The position numbers and the translations under genes are program-made. The notes beneath the pieces were generated by a model. The model saw only the letters and a list, made by a program, of their open reading frames with translations, was not told the origin of the DNA and searched no databases. 64,000 nt of DNA, from the NCBI GenBank assembly GCA_016718345.1, contig JADKDN010000011.1, forward strand, positions 1-64,000, in the 5' to 3' direction. Shown here piece after piece: positions 8,403 to 18,740 of this stretch (position 1 is its first letter; the number at the start of each line of letters is the position of its first letter). The stretch comes from Flavobacterium sp. (GTDB taxonomy: Bacteria > Bacteroidota > Bacteroidia > Flavobacteriales > Flavobacteriaceae).

Positions 8403-10893
8403 ATGAAAAAAAATATATTCCTTATAGCATTTTTAGTAGTTGCAAATTTAGTTTTCTCACAAACTAAAGTGAGTGGTGTTGTTGTAGATAATACCAATCA
8501 ACCCGTACCTTATGCCAATGTAGTTTTCAAAAATTCAACCATTGGAACTGTTACAAATGAAGACGGCCGTTTTTACATAGAGTCCTCAAATACCTATGCA
8601 GCTCTTGTGGTTTCATTTGTGGGTTTTGAAACTAAAGTTGTTCCTTTGACAAAATCGGTAAACTATAATTTTAAAATTCAATTGAGTGATGGACAACAGT
8701 TAAGTGAAGTAGTTATTTATACTGGGAAAACATCAAAAAGAACAATCCTGCCTTAGATATTTTGAGAAAAATTTGGGAAAGAAAGCAAAAACGGCTTGAG
8801 AATCTTTAATCAATATCAAATGGAGAAGTACGAGAAGGTTGAGTTTGATATGAACTCAATTGATAGTGCTTTTATGAAGAATAAACTTTTCAAAGGAATG
8901 GAGTTTATTTTCAATCAAATGGATACTTCCAAAGTTACAGGAAAGACATATTTACCAATTTTTATCAATGAATCCATTTATGATGTTAATGGAGACAATA
9001 AATTGAATAGAGTTAAAGAAAAATTAAAGGCAAATAAAACTTCTGGATTCAATGGCAATCAACAAATTTTAGCTTTTGTCAAAGACTTATACTCGGATTT
9101 TGATATTTACAACAACCATCTTACTTTTTTTGACAAGAGTTTTACAAGCCCTCTATCCAGAACTGGAATAGACACTTACAACTATGTGTTGAAAGATAGT
9201 GCTTACATCAATGAAAAGTGGTGTTATAATATTGTGTTTTATCCAAGAAGAAAAAACGAGCTGACATTTAAAGGAGATTTTTGGGTCAACGACTCCACAT
9301 TTGCCATCAAAAAAATAAATATGGCAGTGTCAAAAAGCGCTAATATCAACTGGGTGAAGGACATTTATATTGAGCAAGAATTTGATGTGATGAATGATTC
9401 GGTTTTTCTGTTAACAAGGGATTACATGATGTCTGATTTTGCTTTGAATAAAAAAGAAGAATCTAAAGGTGTTTATGGAAAGCGAACTACACTTTACCGA
9501 AATCATCAATTCAATGTTGAAAACCAAGCACATTCTATAAAGATGAGGTAAATTTTATTGACAATGAAGTGTATAATAAATCAGACGATTATTGGAAAAC
9601 CAATCGATTTGAGGAATTAAGTAAAGACGAACTAGGAGTATACAAAATGCTCGATACCTTGCAGACGGTTAAGAAATTCAAGCAAATTTACAATTTGGTT
9701 TCTATTCTCGGCAGCGGCTACATTCAGTTTGGACATTTTGATTATGGACCTATTTTTTCCACCTTTGGATTCAATGAAGTAGAAGGCATTCGAATGCGAG
9801 TAGGTGGAAGAACCTATTTTGGTCCAAATGATACTTGGCGATTGCAAGGGTTTACTGCTTATGGGTTTGATGATAACAAATTTAAATACGGTATTTCTGG
9901 TAAATGGATGGTAAATAAGAGAAATAGAATCATTCTTTCGGCAGGGAATAGGCGTGATATTGAACAAATAGGAGCTAGTTTAACTACTACAAATGATGTT
10001 CTTGGTAGAAGTTTTGCTTCATCTGCTCTATTTACAACTGGTAGTAACGGAAAATTAACAAACATTAATTTAAGTAGTGCGGCTGTAGAAATTGAGCCCG
10101 TAAAAAACTTAACTTTTCTTACGGGTATTTCATACAGAACTCTGGAATCGGCCTCGCCTACCTTTAGTTTAGATTATTACACCGCATTGCCTAGTGATAC
10201 CAATCCTCAAGGAAGTGTAAAAAGCGATGTGAAACAATCCGAAGCCAACATTCAGATTGAATATACTCCTAATAGAAAAACAATTGGGTTTGGAGTCGAA
10301 CGAAATGTGGTTGATAGTCCCTACAGCCGATTGTTTGTCAATTACAGTCACGGCTTTAAAGGTGTTTTAAATAGTGATTTTCAATACGAAAAACTTCAGT
10401 TGTACTACAAACAACCCATAATTATATAGGTATTAGGTCGAACAAATATTATTGTAGAATTGGGAAAACTTTTGGGACAGTTCCATTAGGTCTGCTAAGT
10501 GTAATTCCCGGAAATCAGACTTATTTTAATATTGAAAATACCTTTAGTAATTTAAATTTTTACGAGTTTGTATCCGACCAATATGCCACATTACAATGGG
10601 AACACAATTTTAATGGTAGATTATTCTCAAGAATTCCCTTTATGAGAAAACTCAACTGGAGAGAAATTATAGGTGCACGTGGTGTTTATGGTACTTTATC
10701 AGATGAAAACCGAGCCATTAATGCCTCTGGACTTATCTACACTGCACCTGAAGACATCTACTGGGAGTACAGTGCAGGAATTGGAAATATTTTCAAGGTG
10801 TTTCGAATTGATTTTGCATGGAGAGGAAGTTATTTAAATATTCCTGAAACGAATCAATTTACGGTAAAGGGTTCTTTTGGATTTTACTTTTAA
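8403..10893 (+). CDS. DUF5686 / carboxypeptidase-regulatory-like outer-membrane protein (multiple frameshifts)
   Basis: One gene in pieces. Residues 1-20 are a signal peptide (MKKNIFLIAFLVV...FSQ); next is a carboxypeptidase-D regulatory-like beta-sandwich (VSGVVVDNTNQPVPYANVVF, GTVTNEDGRF); then the DUF5686 body, ending in an outer-membrane-barrel-like C-terminus whose last residues are KGSFGFYF with a terminal Phe. Shifts lie near 8735 (A run), 8785 (A run), 9550 (A run), 10428 and 10470 (GGGAAAACT, one A short). Joined frames give ~830 residues, normal for the family. I infer an outer-membrane location; the function is unknown. The ATG at 8403 is preferred over the TTG at 8397 because it begins the signal peptide. 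Confidence 0.85.
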
Positions 10894-10987
10894 ATCACTT
10901 CTCAAGACTTAGATTTACATTTTTCCATTATCGAAATCGTAATAGACGATAAAGCTACTTTTTTATGGAGAAAAGCTATAGTTTGCT

Positions 10988-10995
10988 TATTTTTG
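10988..10995 (+). promoter_or_regulatory. -7 promoter box for ppa
   Basis: TATTTTTG, 32 bases before the ppa ATG. Confidence 0.6.
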
Positions 10996-11027
10996 CAACT
11001 TTAAAAACATAGAAAAGAAAATTAAAA

Positions 11028-11558
11028 ATGACGGCAGACAAATTAAAAACTTTTGACGTATTAATTGAGATACCGAGAGGCAGTAGAAACAAATACGAGT
11101 ATGATTTTGAAATAAAGAGAATGCGTTTCGATAGAATGTTATTCTCCTCTATGATGTACCCAGCAGATTATGGTTTTATTCCAGAAACATTAGCATTAGA
11201 TGGTGATCCGCTAGATGTACTTGTTTTAATAAATGAGCCAACGTTTCCTGGATGTGTAATGGAAGTAAAACCAATAGGAGTTTTCCACATGGCCGATGAC
11301 AAAGGTCCTGATGAAAAAGTAATTTGTGTGCCAGTTTCTGATCCAATTTGGAATAAGTTAGAGAATTTATCGGATATAAATCCACACTTATTAAAAGAAA
11401 TCGAACATTTTTTTCAAGTCTACAAAGATTTAGAGCACAAGCAAGTTGATGTTGAAGGATGGGGTGACGTAGATGAAGCTTATGATATCATTAAAAAATG
11501 TACAGAGCGTTTCAATCAAATTGAAAATAAACCAGAAGGATTATTTAGCATAAAATAA
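11028..11558 (+). CDS. ppa: Inorganic pyrophosphatase (soluble, family I)
   Basis: Hydrolyses PPi to two phosphates in the cytoplasm and so pulls biosynthetic reactions forward. 176 residues is a typical bacterial length. Signature motif DGDPLDVLVL carries the three Asp residues that bind metal; upstream EIPRGSRNKYEYD and MMYPADYGFIPET line the active site. It lies directly before the membrane-bound pyrophosphatase on the same strand, with a terminator and a separate promoter between them, so the two PPi-consuming enzymes are neighbours but probably separate transcripts. Confidence 0.97.
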   Translation: MTADKLKTFDVLIEIPRGSRNKYEYDFEIKRMRFDRMLFSSMMYPADYGFIPETLALDGDPLDVLVLINEPTFPGCVMEVKPIGVFHMADDKGPDEKVICVPVSDPIWNKLENLSDINPHLLKEIEHFFQVYKDLEHKQVDVEGWGDVDEAYDIIKKCTERFNQIENKPEGLFSIK

Positions 11559-11581
11559 TTTTTTTGGTATAAATTTTATAT

Positions 11582-11616
11582 AAAAAGCAATATTCTGAAT
11601 AGAATATTGCTTTTTT
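11582..11616 (+). terminator. Intrinsic terminator of ppa
   Basis: A 15-bp perfect stem (AAAAAGCAATATTCT with AGAATATTGCTTTTT), loop GAAT, then T residues. Confidence 0.9.
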
Positions 11617-11633
11617 ATTTATATCTGTTTCGT

Positions 11634-11641
11634 TACATTTG
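11634..11641 (+). promoter_or_regulatory. -7 promoter box for hppA
   Basis: TACATTTG matches TAnnTTTG. The possible TTG start at 11639 lies inside this box, so ATG 11675 is the more likely start. Confidence 0.6.
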
Positions 11642-11674
11642 CAACCAACTAATTTAACAACCAATAAATTCAAT

Positions 11675-14252
11675 ATGGAATCAATGATGATTTATGTGCC
11701 TATAGTTATGGCATTATTAGGATTGGCTTTTATGGCAATCAAAAGATCTTGGGTTTTAAAACAAGACGCTGGAGATGGAAAGATGAAAGAAATTTCAGAT
11801 TATATCTATGAAGGCGCTTTGGCTTTCCTAAAAGCAGAATACAGATTATTAGCAATCTTCGTGCTTATTGCGAGTTTGGTTTTAGCTGGTATTACTTTTT
11901 TGCCTGGGGTTAAAACACATTTATTAATTGTAATCGCATTTATTTTTGGTGCATTCTTCTCCGCTTTAGCCGGAAATATGGGAATGAAAATCGCTACCAA
12001 GACTAATGTAAGAACAACACAAGCTGCTCGTTCAAGTTTGCCACAAGCTTTAAAGGTTTCTTTTGGTGGTGGAACAGTTATGGGATTAGGAGTTGCTGGT
12101 TTAGCTGTTTTAGGTCTGACAAGTTTCTTCATTATATTATATAATATGTTTATGGGTGGTGCTTGGACAGCAAATGGAAGACATGACCGTTGTATTGGAA
12201 ACATTGGCTGGTTTCTCTCTTGGAGCTGAATCTATTGCTTTGTTTGCTCGTGTTGGTGGTGGTATTTATACTAAAGCGGCTGATGTTGGTGCTGACTTAG
12301 TAGGTAAAGTGGAAGCAGGAATCCCAGAAGATGATATTCGTAATCCAGCTACAATTGCAGATAACGTTGGTGACAACGTTGGTGACGTTGCCGGAATGGG
12401 AGCTGATTTATTTGGTTCTTATGTGGCAACCGTTTTGGCTGCAATGGTTTTAGGGAACTATGTTATCAAAGATATGGGCGGAAAAATCGAAGACGCTTTC
12501 GGTGGAATTGGACCAATCTTATTGCCAATGGCAATTGCTGGTTTCGGAATTTTATTCTCTATCATCGGAACAATGTTGGTGAAAATTTCTAGTGATGATG
12601 CTAAAGAAGCTCAAGTACAAAAAGCATTAAACATTGGAAACTGGGTTTCTATTGTTTTAACTGCGATTGCTTGCTTCTTCCTAGTTCAATATATGTTGCC
12701 TACTACAATGAAAATGGAATACTTTGGTGAAGGCTTGAAAGACATTTCTTCAATACGCGTATTCTATGCAACATTAATAGGATTATTTGTTGGTGGAGCT
12801 ATTTCATCTGTTACTGAATATTACACGGGATTAGGTACAAAACCAGTTTTGGCAATTGTACAGAAATCATCTACCGGAGCAGGAACTAACGTTATCGCTG
12901 GTTTAGCTACAGGTATGATTTCTACTTTTCCAACGGTTTTATTGTTTGGTGGTGCTATTTGGTCAACTTATGCTTTGGCTGGTTTCTACGGTGTGGCTTT
13001 AGCTGCTTCTGCAATGATGGCTACTACTGCTATGCAATTAGCAATCGATGCTTTCGGACCTATATCCGATAACGCTGGTGGTATTGCTGAAATGAGTGAA
13101 TTGCCAAAAGAAGTTCGTACAAGAACAGACATTTTGGATTCAGTGGGTAACACAACCGCTGCAACAGGAAAAGGTTTCGCTATCGCTTCTGCTGCATTAA
13201 CATCTTTAGCTTTATTTGCGGCTTATGTAACTTTTACAGGCATTGATGGTATTAACATCTTCAAAGCTCCAGTATTAGCAATGTTATTCGTAGGTGGAAT
13301 GATTCCGGTTGTATTCTCTGCATTAGCAATGAACTCAGTTGGTAAAGCAGCAATGGATATGGTATATGAAGTACGTCGTCAGTTCAAAGAAATTCCAGGA
13401 ATTATGGAAGGAACTGGTAAACCAGAATACGGAAAATGTGTGGAGATTTCAACCAAAGCTGCTTTACGTGAAATGATGTTGCCTGGAATCTTAACTATTG
13501 GTTTCCCAATAGCAATTGTATTGTTAGGTAAATTAGTTTATGGAGATAATAACCAATTAATCGCTGAAATGTTAGGTGGTTATATGGCTGGAGTTACCGT
13601 ATCAGGAGTTCTTTGGGCTGTGTTCCAGAACAATGCTGGTGGTGCTTGGGATAACGCTAAGAAATCGTTCGAAGCTGGGGTTATGATTAACGGTGAAATG
13701 ACATACAAAGGTTCTGATGCACACAAAGCAGCTGTAACTGGAGATACTGTTGGTGATCCCTTTAAAGATACTTCTGGACCATCGATGAATATCTTAATCA
13801 AATTAACATGTTTAATAGGATTGGTTATCGCACCAATTTTAGGTGCAGGTCATGAAGAAAATTTTATTCCTAATTGTGGTTCAATGCCTGTTAAAGAAAT
13901 GAAATGTTCAGAAGACATGATGGGCAAATGCGATAGGAGCAAATGTGCAACTATGACTAAAGAAGAGTGTGCTAAAATGTGCGATTCTCTTGGTTGTAAT
14001 GCAGCTCAAAAAGAAGCTTGTTTGTCTCATTACGATGCGGATGGAAAATTTATCGCTAATAAGAAAATGGACTGTTGTACAAAAAAAGAAAATCCAACAG
14101 AAGCTTCAACAAAAGATGTTAGAGTTGAAATTACAAACACTAATGGGAAATCTAAAGCTACAATAACAACAACTCTTGATGATAAATCTACTACACAAAC
14201 TTTTGAAGGAACAGAAGCCGAAGTAAAGGCTAAGGTTGATGCTTTAAAATAG
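11675..14252 (+). CDS. hppA: Membrane-bound ion-pumping pyrophosphatase, K+-dependent type, with Cys-rich tail (frameshifted)
   Basis: Couples PPi hydrolysis to H+ or Na+ export; about 16 membrane segments are visible. The frame breaks near 12175-12185 (…GGAWTANG / EDMTVVLETLAGFSLG); removing one base in AATGGAAGAC restores it. Catalytic signatures: GGGIYTKAADVGADLVGKVE and DNVGDNVGDVAGMGADLFGS. The segment GNTTAATGKGF has Ala where K+-independent enzymes have Lys, so this belongs to the K+-dependent group; whether it pumps Na+ or H+ cannot be read here. After the last membrane segment (~13860) there is an unusual ~130-residue tail: first ten Cys in ~70 residues (13870-14090), then a small hydrophilic part ending EAEVKAKVDALK. 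Confidence 0.93.
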
Positions 14253-14270
14253 TAATTAGATATAATACAT

Positions 14271-14302
14271 AAAAAAATGCCTCAGAAATGAGGCATTTTT
14301 TT
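14271..14302. terminator. Bidirectional terminator between hppA and the kinase gene
   Basis: AAAAAAATGCCTCA pairs with TGAGGCATTTTTTT around loop GAAA; T runs on both strands serve the convergent genes. Confidence 0.92.
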
Positions 14303-14306
14303 TGTT

Positions 14307-14921
14307 TTAGAATAAACCGTTTATCTCTGCATCTATTTTATTGATAATAATTCCCAAATCTTCAGGATTATCGACAAAATTCAATTGATCAACATCTATA
14401 ATTAGTAATTTTCCCTTATCATAAGTATGAATCCATGCTTCGTAGCGTTCGTTCAATCGACTCAGGTAATCAATAGAGATTGTGTTTTCATATTCACGCC
14501 CGCGTTTATGAATTTGTCCAACTAAATTCGGAATGGAACTTCTTAAATATATTAGTAAATCTGGAGCTCCAACTAAACCTTCCATTAGCTCAAATAGTAA
14601 GGAATAGTTTTGAAAGTCGCGATTGGTCATTAATCCCATTGCATGAAGATTTGGAGCAAAAATATGTGCGTCTTCATAAATGGTTCTGTCTTGAATAATC
14701 TTTTTTCCACTTTCTCTAATTTGTAGAATTTGTCTGAATCGACTGTTGAGAAAATAAATCTGTAAATTAAATGACCAACGTTCCATTTGGTGATAAAAAT
14801 CATCCAAATAGGGATTGTCAACTACATCCTCAAAATGAGGTTCCCATTTGAAATGTTTTGCCAATAAACGAGTCAATGTTGTTTTTCCTGCGCCAATATT
14901 CCCAGCTATAGCTATGTGCAT
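14307..14921 (-). CDS. Deoxynucleoside kinase (dNK family)
   Basis: 204 residues. Phosphorylates deoxynucleosides for nucleotide salvage. The P-loop GNIGAGKTT is at residues 7-15, the substrate-side motif QDRTIYEDAHIF (DRS/T-type, followed by E and H) around residue 98, and the lid Arg-rich segment IHKRGREYE near 150. Substrate choice (dA, dG, dC) cannot be told from the motifs. Its ATG overlaps the stop codon of the upstream gene (TAATG), so translation is probably coupled to it. Confidence 0.93.
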   Translation of the reverse strand: MHIAIAGNIGAGKTTLTRLLAKHFKWEPHFEDVVDNPYLDDFYHQMERWSFNLQIYFLNSRFRQILQIRESGKKIIQDRTIYEDAHIFAPNLHAMGLMTNRDFQNYSLLFELMEGLVGAPDLLIYLRSSIPNLVGQIHKRGREYENTISIDYLSRLNERYEAWIHTYDKGKLLIIDVDQLNFVDNPEDLGIIINKIDAEINGLF

Positions 14922-15712
14922 TATGGTATGGTAATTTTATAGTTTGTAATTCCTTCGTTTGTAAAAATAGACAAAATTTGGTCTTTATAATAGAAATTTT
15001 TAAAGGTTTTTTTATCAATGCTGATTAAAGTCGTTTTGTTTTCTTTCAAAGAGAAATAATATAGTATTTCTTCTTTTATTGCAATTGCATCCCCGTCAGA
15101 GATGAGTTGTAATGAATCAAAATCTGGAATTTTACCTAGATTTGTTATTTGTCCATAAATGTTGCAGCTATTCCAGTTTTGATTTCCATCAATCCACTGA
15201 AAATAGTTGTAATTAGAACTGTAAAACTTCATGTTTCCTTCAAAGGAAGTTGTTATGGGCATGAATTCTGACTTTGTAAAATCAAATAGACCAATTTGTT
15301 GTGACAAACTATTGTACACCCAAAGACGGTTTCCAAAAGCCAATCCCGTTGCAGTAGCTAAGATGGGTGTAGAATATTCTGATAAGTTGATTTTTCTGAT
15401 TTCATTGAGTTGGTTATCAAGAAGGATAACGGTGTTAAACGGTTCGTAAAATAAAACTAAATTCAAAGGATTTTGAATGTCAACTTTTGAAATTGCACCT
15501 AAGGAAAGATTTTTGTATTGATAGATTTTGGATTTGGTTTTCTTTATAAAGACATTGTTTTTTATAAAATAATACGCACTGAATGAATCGTTACCAATAT
15601 AGGAATCGGCTTCAATTTTTACAGTGTCAATCAACGAAGCATTGATTTTGATGTCTTGACCAAAAGTTGGAAAGGATAGCAATAGAACAATCGTTAGAAT
15701 TATTTTTTTCAT
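14921..15712 (-). CDS. Secreted protein of unknown function, coupled to the kinase gene
   Basis: 263 residues; residues 1-18 are a signal peptide (MKKIILTIVLLLSFPTFG, then Q). The rest alternates short beta-strands with aromatic turns and reads like a small beta-propeller (LGAISKVDIQNPLNLVLFYE, IGLFDFTKSEF, ISIDKKTFKNFYYKDQ). I do not recognise a named family. The stop overlaps the kinase start by one base, which is tight coupling for a secreted protein and a cytoplasmic enzyme. Confidence 0.8.
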   Translation of the reverse strand: MKKIILTIVLLLSFPTFGQDIKINASLIDTVKIEADSYIGNDSFSAYYFIKNNVFIKKTKSKIYQYKNLSLGAISKVDIQNPLNLVLFYEPFNTVILLDNQLNEIRKINLSEYSTPILATATGLAFGNRLWVYNSLSQQIGLFDFTKSEFMPITTSFEGNMKFYSSNYNYFQWIDGNQNWNSCNIYGQITNLGKIPDFDSLQLISDGDAIAIKEEILYYFSLKENKTTLISIDKKTFKNFYYKDQILSIFTNEGITNYKITIP

Positions 15713-15766
15713 AAATACTAAATTACATTATAATAATCAAATACTGTTATTGTTTCAATAGAGTAT

Positions 15767-16417
15767 TTACCATCGACATTCATTTGGACCATTTGGTTGA
15801 ATTTTCCTAAAATATAAATATTTATACCACCATTTGGTTTCTACAAACGAAGAGTTTCTCAAATCATCGATTTTAATTGTATCGTTTTTATAAACCAAGA
15901 TGCAATTTAATTTTATCTTATATCTTTTGCTCCAGTCGTTACTCAAAAAACAGAATTCAGAAATTGGGATTCTAAAGTTTTCCAACTTGTGTTTTTTCAA
16001 AGTATCATGAAGTTTTAATATGAGAACAGTATCTTCTTCAAAATCAACTATTTTAGTATATATCGTATTGATTAATAAGTGATTACTCCTCTCTTTTTCA
16101 GTATTTAAGTTGCTAAACATGGTAAGATTACCTGAATTTCCAAGACCAACATAGGCACGCAAAGTCCAAAAACTGATGAGAAGAAAGCAGATTGATAATG
16201 GTAATTTGTAATTCTTTTCGTAAGGATTGATTTTACTTTCATAATTTTTAAAAAAAGTGTAAAAGAAGATAACCCAGCCTATATTGAAAATGCTTCCTTC
16301 GATAAATCCGTAATAATAAGGATTCATTTGATACTTTATGAGTAGTTGTCTTACTATAAATGCTAGTAGTGTAAAACCTACATAGTATTTCAGCGATTGA
16401 ATAATTTTTTTATTCAC
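15767..16417 (-). CDS. Membrane protein of unknown function
   Basis: 216 residues. About three membrane segments occupy residues ~10-110 (YVGFTLLAFIVRQLL, GWVIFFYTFF, LPLSICFLLISFWTL); the C-terminal half is soluble with Lys- and Asn-rich strands. No family recognised. The GTG start overlaps the TGA stop of the upstream HTTM-like gene (GTGA), so the two are translationally coupled. Confidence 0.7.
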   Translation of the reverse strand: MNKKIIQSLKYYVGFTLLAFIVRQLLIKYQMNPYYYGFIEGSIFNIGWVIFFYTFFKNYESKINPYEKNYKLPLSICFLLISFWTLRAYVGLGNSGNLTMFSNLNTEKERSNHLLINTIYTKIVDFEEDTVLILKLHDTLKKHKLENFRIPISEFCFLSNDWSKRYKIKLNCILVYKNDTIKIDDLRNSSFVETKWWYKYLYFRKIQPNGPNECRW

Positions 16418-17135
16418 CTTTTTGATTCAAAATCCAAAATACTTCCAAGGATTAAAAACACTGCAAGAGCACTAAAATCGGCATAAACAGCAAAGTTCAA
16501 GTAGAAATGAAAAAGAAGAAGTAAAATTGCGGTTCTTTTCTTGTTTGATAAAATAATAAACCAAAAGGCACTATCATTTCCATACAAATAGTGGCATATT
16601 GCAATACCGATGATATGTTATCAGGAATGGCTATTTTGCTACCAACAAAATTTCCCAATATGTAGTTGTTAATTTCATTGACACAACTCACACAAGGATT
16701 AAAAAAATCGGTATTCAATTTATGAAAGCCAGTATAAAAATATAGTGTTACAACTGCAACTCTAAAAAAGTATCCAATTAATTTTGGAGGTATTTTTAGT
16801 TTTATATCAAAAAAACGACAAAATAAGAGTAAGAGGATACAAATTTCTACAAAGAATTCTATAGTGGCGTGGTTAGCCAATCTTGGAAATCGGATTGCAA
16901 AAAAAATAAAACTGATGCAAACACTTCCTATAGTTACGATCCAAATTTTGAACGATATTAAATTTACTACAACTGATACTAGTAAAAATCCAACCATGAT
17001 TTGTCTGTTCCAAAACAAATCATGAAAATTCATCAAAAGCGCACAGTTAAATAGCGTTAATAACAATAAAACATGCTCATTACAGATTGTAAAATTTTTA
17101 ATTCGTGCTGCTATGGAATCAAATGATGGGTGCAT
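16414..17135 (-). CDS. HTTM-like multi-pass membrane protein (frameshifted)
   Basis: About 240 residues after repair, with six or more membrane segments. The segment FYTGFHKLNTDFFNPCVSCV resembles the HTTM / vitamin-K-dependent-carboxylase-like family. The first frame stops at 16497 after FFFFIST, but a one-base shift near 16557 (short T run) continues as SNKKRTAILLLLFHFYLNF... and ends at TGA 16414, exactly overlapping the GTG of the next gene. This overlap is good evidence that the longer frame is real. Whether it has carboxylase activity is unknown. Confidence 0.72.
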
Positions 17136-17165
17136 TTATTTTCTCTAGTCCTGCAAATTAACAAA

Positions 17166-17198
17166 AAAGCCTGACTAATTTAGTCAGGCTTTGTAAAG
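17166..17198 (-). terminator. Intrinsic terminator of metK
   Basis: AAAGCCTGACTA (17166-17177) pairs with TAGTCAGGCTTT (17181-17192). Read on the minus strand it lies just past the metK stop and runs into a T run. Confidence 0.88.
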
Positions 17199-17211
17199 AT
17201 GTTTTTTTAGA

Positions 17212-18456
17212 TTACAATCCAAAAGCTTTTTTAATAGCATCTACATAATCTAATTTTTCCCAAGTAAACAATTCAACAGTAACTGTTTTTGGTGCTCCAT
17301 TTGGCAATTGGAATGTTTTAGTAACTGTTTCTGGAGTTCTCCCCATATGCCCATAGGCAGCAGTTTCACTATAAATAGGATTTCTTAACTTTAGACGTTG
17401 TTCTATAAAGTAAGGACGCATATCAAAAACATGTTCTACAACTTTACTAATTTCTCCATCAGTCATATTCACTTTTGATGTTCCATAAGTCACAACATTG
17501 ATAGAAGTTGGTTTTGCCACTCCAATTGCATAAGAAACTTGAACTAAAACTTCATCACACAATCCCGCAGCAACTAAGTTTTTAGCAATATGACGTGTAG
17601 CATAAGCCGCTGAACGATCTACTTTTGAAGGGTCTTTTCCAGAGAAAGCCCCACCGCCGTGAGCGCCTTTTCCACCATAAGTATCAACAATAATTTTTCT
17701 TCCTGTTAAACCAGTATCTCCGTGAGGTCCGCCAATAACGAATTTTCCGGTTGGGTTGATATGATAGGTAATTTTGTCATTAAATAAATGAGCATATTGA
17801 GGATTTTGTTTGATAATTCTTGGAATTAAAATACCAATTAAATCTGATTTTATTTTTGCTAACATCGTTGATTCTTCATCAAAATCATCATGTTGTGTAG
17901 AAATTACGATGGCATCAATTCGGTTTGTGGATTATCATCAGCAATCTAAAGTAACTTGAGATTTTGCATCTGGACGTAAGTACTTAATTTCTTTGTTTTC
18001 TCGTCTTAAAGCGGCTAATTCTTAATAATTCATGAGATAAATCTAAAGCTAGAGGCATGTAATTTTCAGTTTCATTGGTTGCATAACCAAACATCATTCC
18101 TTGGTCACCTGCACCTTGCTCCTCTTTACTAGCTCTATCAACTCCTTGATTAATATCAGCCGATTGCTCGTGAATAGCAGAAAAAACCACAAGAATTGCT
18201 TCAAACATGTATTCACTTTTAGTATATCCAATTTTTCGGATTACTTCTCTTGCAATTTGTTGTACATCTAGATAAGTACTCCGATTTTAACTTCTCCAGC
18301 CAAAATAACTTGACCCGTTGTTACCAAGGTTTCACAAGCTACTTTTGATTCTGAATCAAATGCTAAAAAATTATCAATTAAAGCATCCGATATCTGATCT
18401 GCAACTTTGTCTGGATGTCCTTCACTTACAGATTCTGACGTAAATAAATAAGCCAT
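17212..18456 (-). CDS. metK: S-adenosylmethionine synthetase (multiple frameshifts)
   Basis: Makes SAM from methionine and ATP. Full span fits the usual ~415 residues. Pieces in order: MAYLFTSESVSEGHPDKVADQISDALID (start at 18456), ...EQSADINQGVDRASKEEQGAGDQGMMFGYATNE, ...DAIVISTQHDD, then the C-terminal two thirds from MLAKIK with GGPHGDTGLTGRKIIVDTYGG and HGGGAFSGKDPSKVDRSAAY. Breaks occur near 18270-18285, 18020, 17945 and 17925, and the segment before SAIHEQS also looks altered. MetK is normally essential and single-copy, so sequence error is the simplest explanation. Expression appears to be under a SAM-II riboswitch (18523-18575). Confidence 0.9.
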
Positions 18457-18505
18457 AGTAATAGTATAGTTTTAAAATTAAGCGAGTAAAAAATGTGATT
18501 ACTAG

Positions 18506-18534
18506 AAAAAACTAAAGTAGAATCCCTGCTTTAG
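18506..18534 (-). terminator. Hairpin with U run in the metK leader, overlapping the SAM-II aptamer
   Basis: Minus strand CTAAAGCAG pairs with CTACTTTAG (one mismatch, loop GGATT), followed by six T. Its left arm is also the 3' pairing arm of the SAM-II pseudoknot, so the two structures exclude each other. Confidence 0.5.
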
Positions 18535-18575
18535 CATTTTTTAATGAGGTTGCAATCAGTCCAAATTTTTCCTCT
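18523..18575 (-). ncRNA. SAM-II riboswitch (SAM-alpha type) in the metK leader
   Basis: Read on the minus strand the leader has the SAM-II order: P1 arm GAGG; loop AAAAATTTGG with the conserved ATTT; P2 arm CTGATTGCA; P1 arm CCTC; A-rich loop ATTAAAAA; P2 return arm TGCTAAAGCAG, with the conserved GCTAAA, then GGGA. GCA pairs with TGC and CTG with CAG to close the pseudoknot. A consensus promoter lies just upstream and metK begins 66 bases downstream. Class assigned by eye from the known SAM-II pattern. Confidence 0.75.
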
Positions 18576-18590
18576 AAAATTATTCGACTG

Positions 18591-18619
18591 CAAATGTATG
18601 AAACGAATTTGAATTGCAA
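18591..18619 (-). promoter_or_regulatory. metK promoter (-33 TTG, -7 TACATTTG)
   Basis: On the minus strand TTG (18617-18619) is followed after 18 bases by TACATTTG (18591-18598), close to the Bacteroidota consensus. The predicted start lies about 10 bases before the SAM-II aptamer. Confidence 0.75.
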
Positions 18620-18740
18620 ATTTATTCCTTGTTTTTTTTGATTTTAAAAATGTTTGGTTGGCTTTCAGTCTTTAAAAATTTGTTTGTTAAAAAAAATAGT
18701 AGTTAATTTGTGCCTTCAAAGTTCAGAAACGTATTGAAAT

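Noticed and set aside
9632..10351. Minus-strand open frames opposite the DUF5686 gene
   Set aside because: Shadows; composition follows the coding strand.
11639..11674. TTG start for hppA
   Set aside because: It lies within the TAnnTTTG promoter box; the ATG at 11675 starts the normal first membrane helix.
17212..18456. metK as a true pseudogene
   Set aside because: Enzyme normally essential; intact promoter, riboswitch and terminator surround it; similar shifts occur throughout the window.
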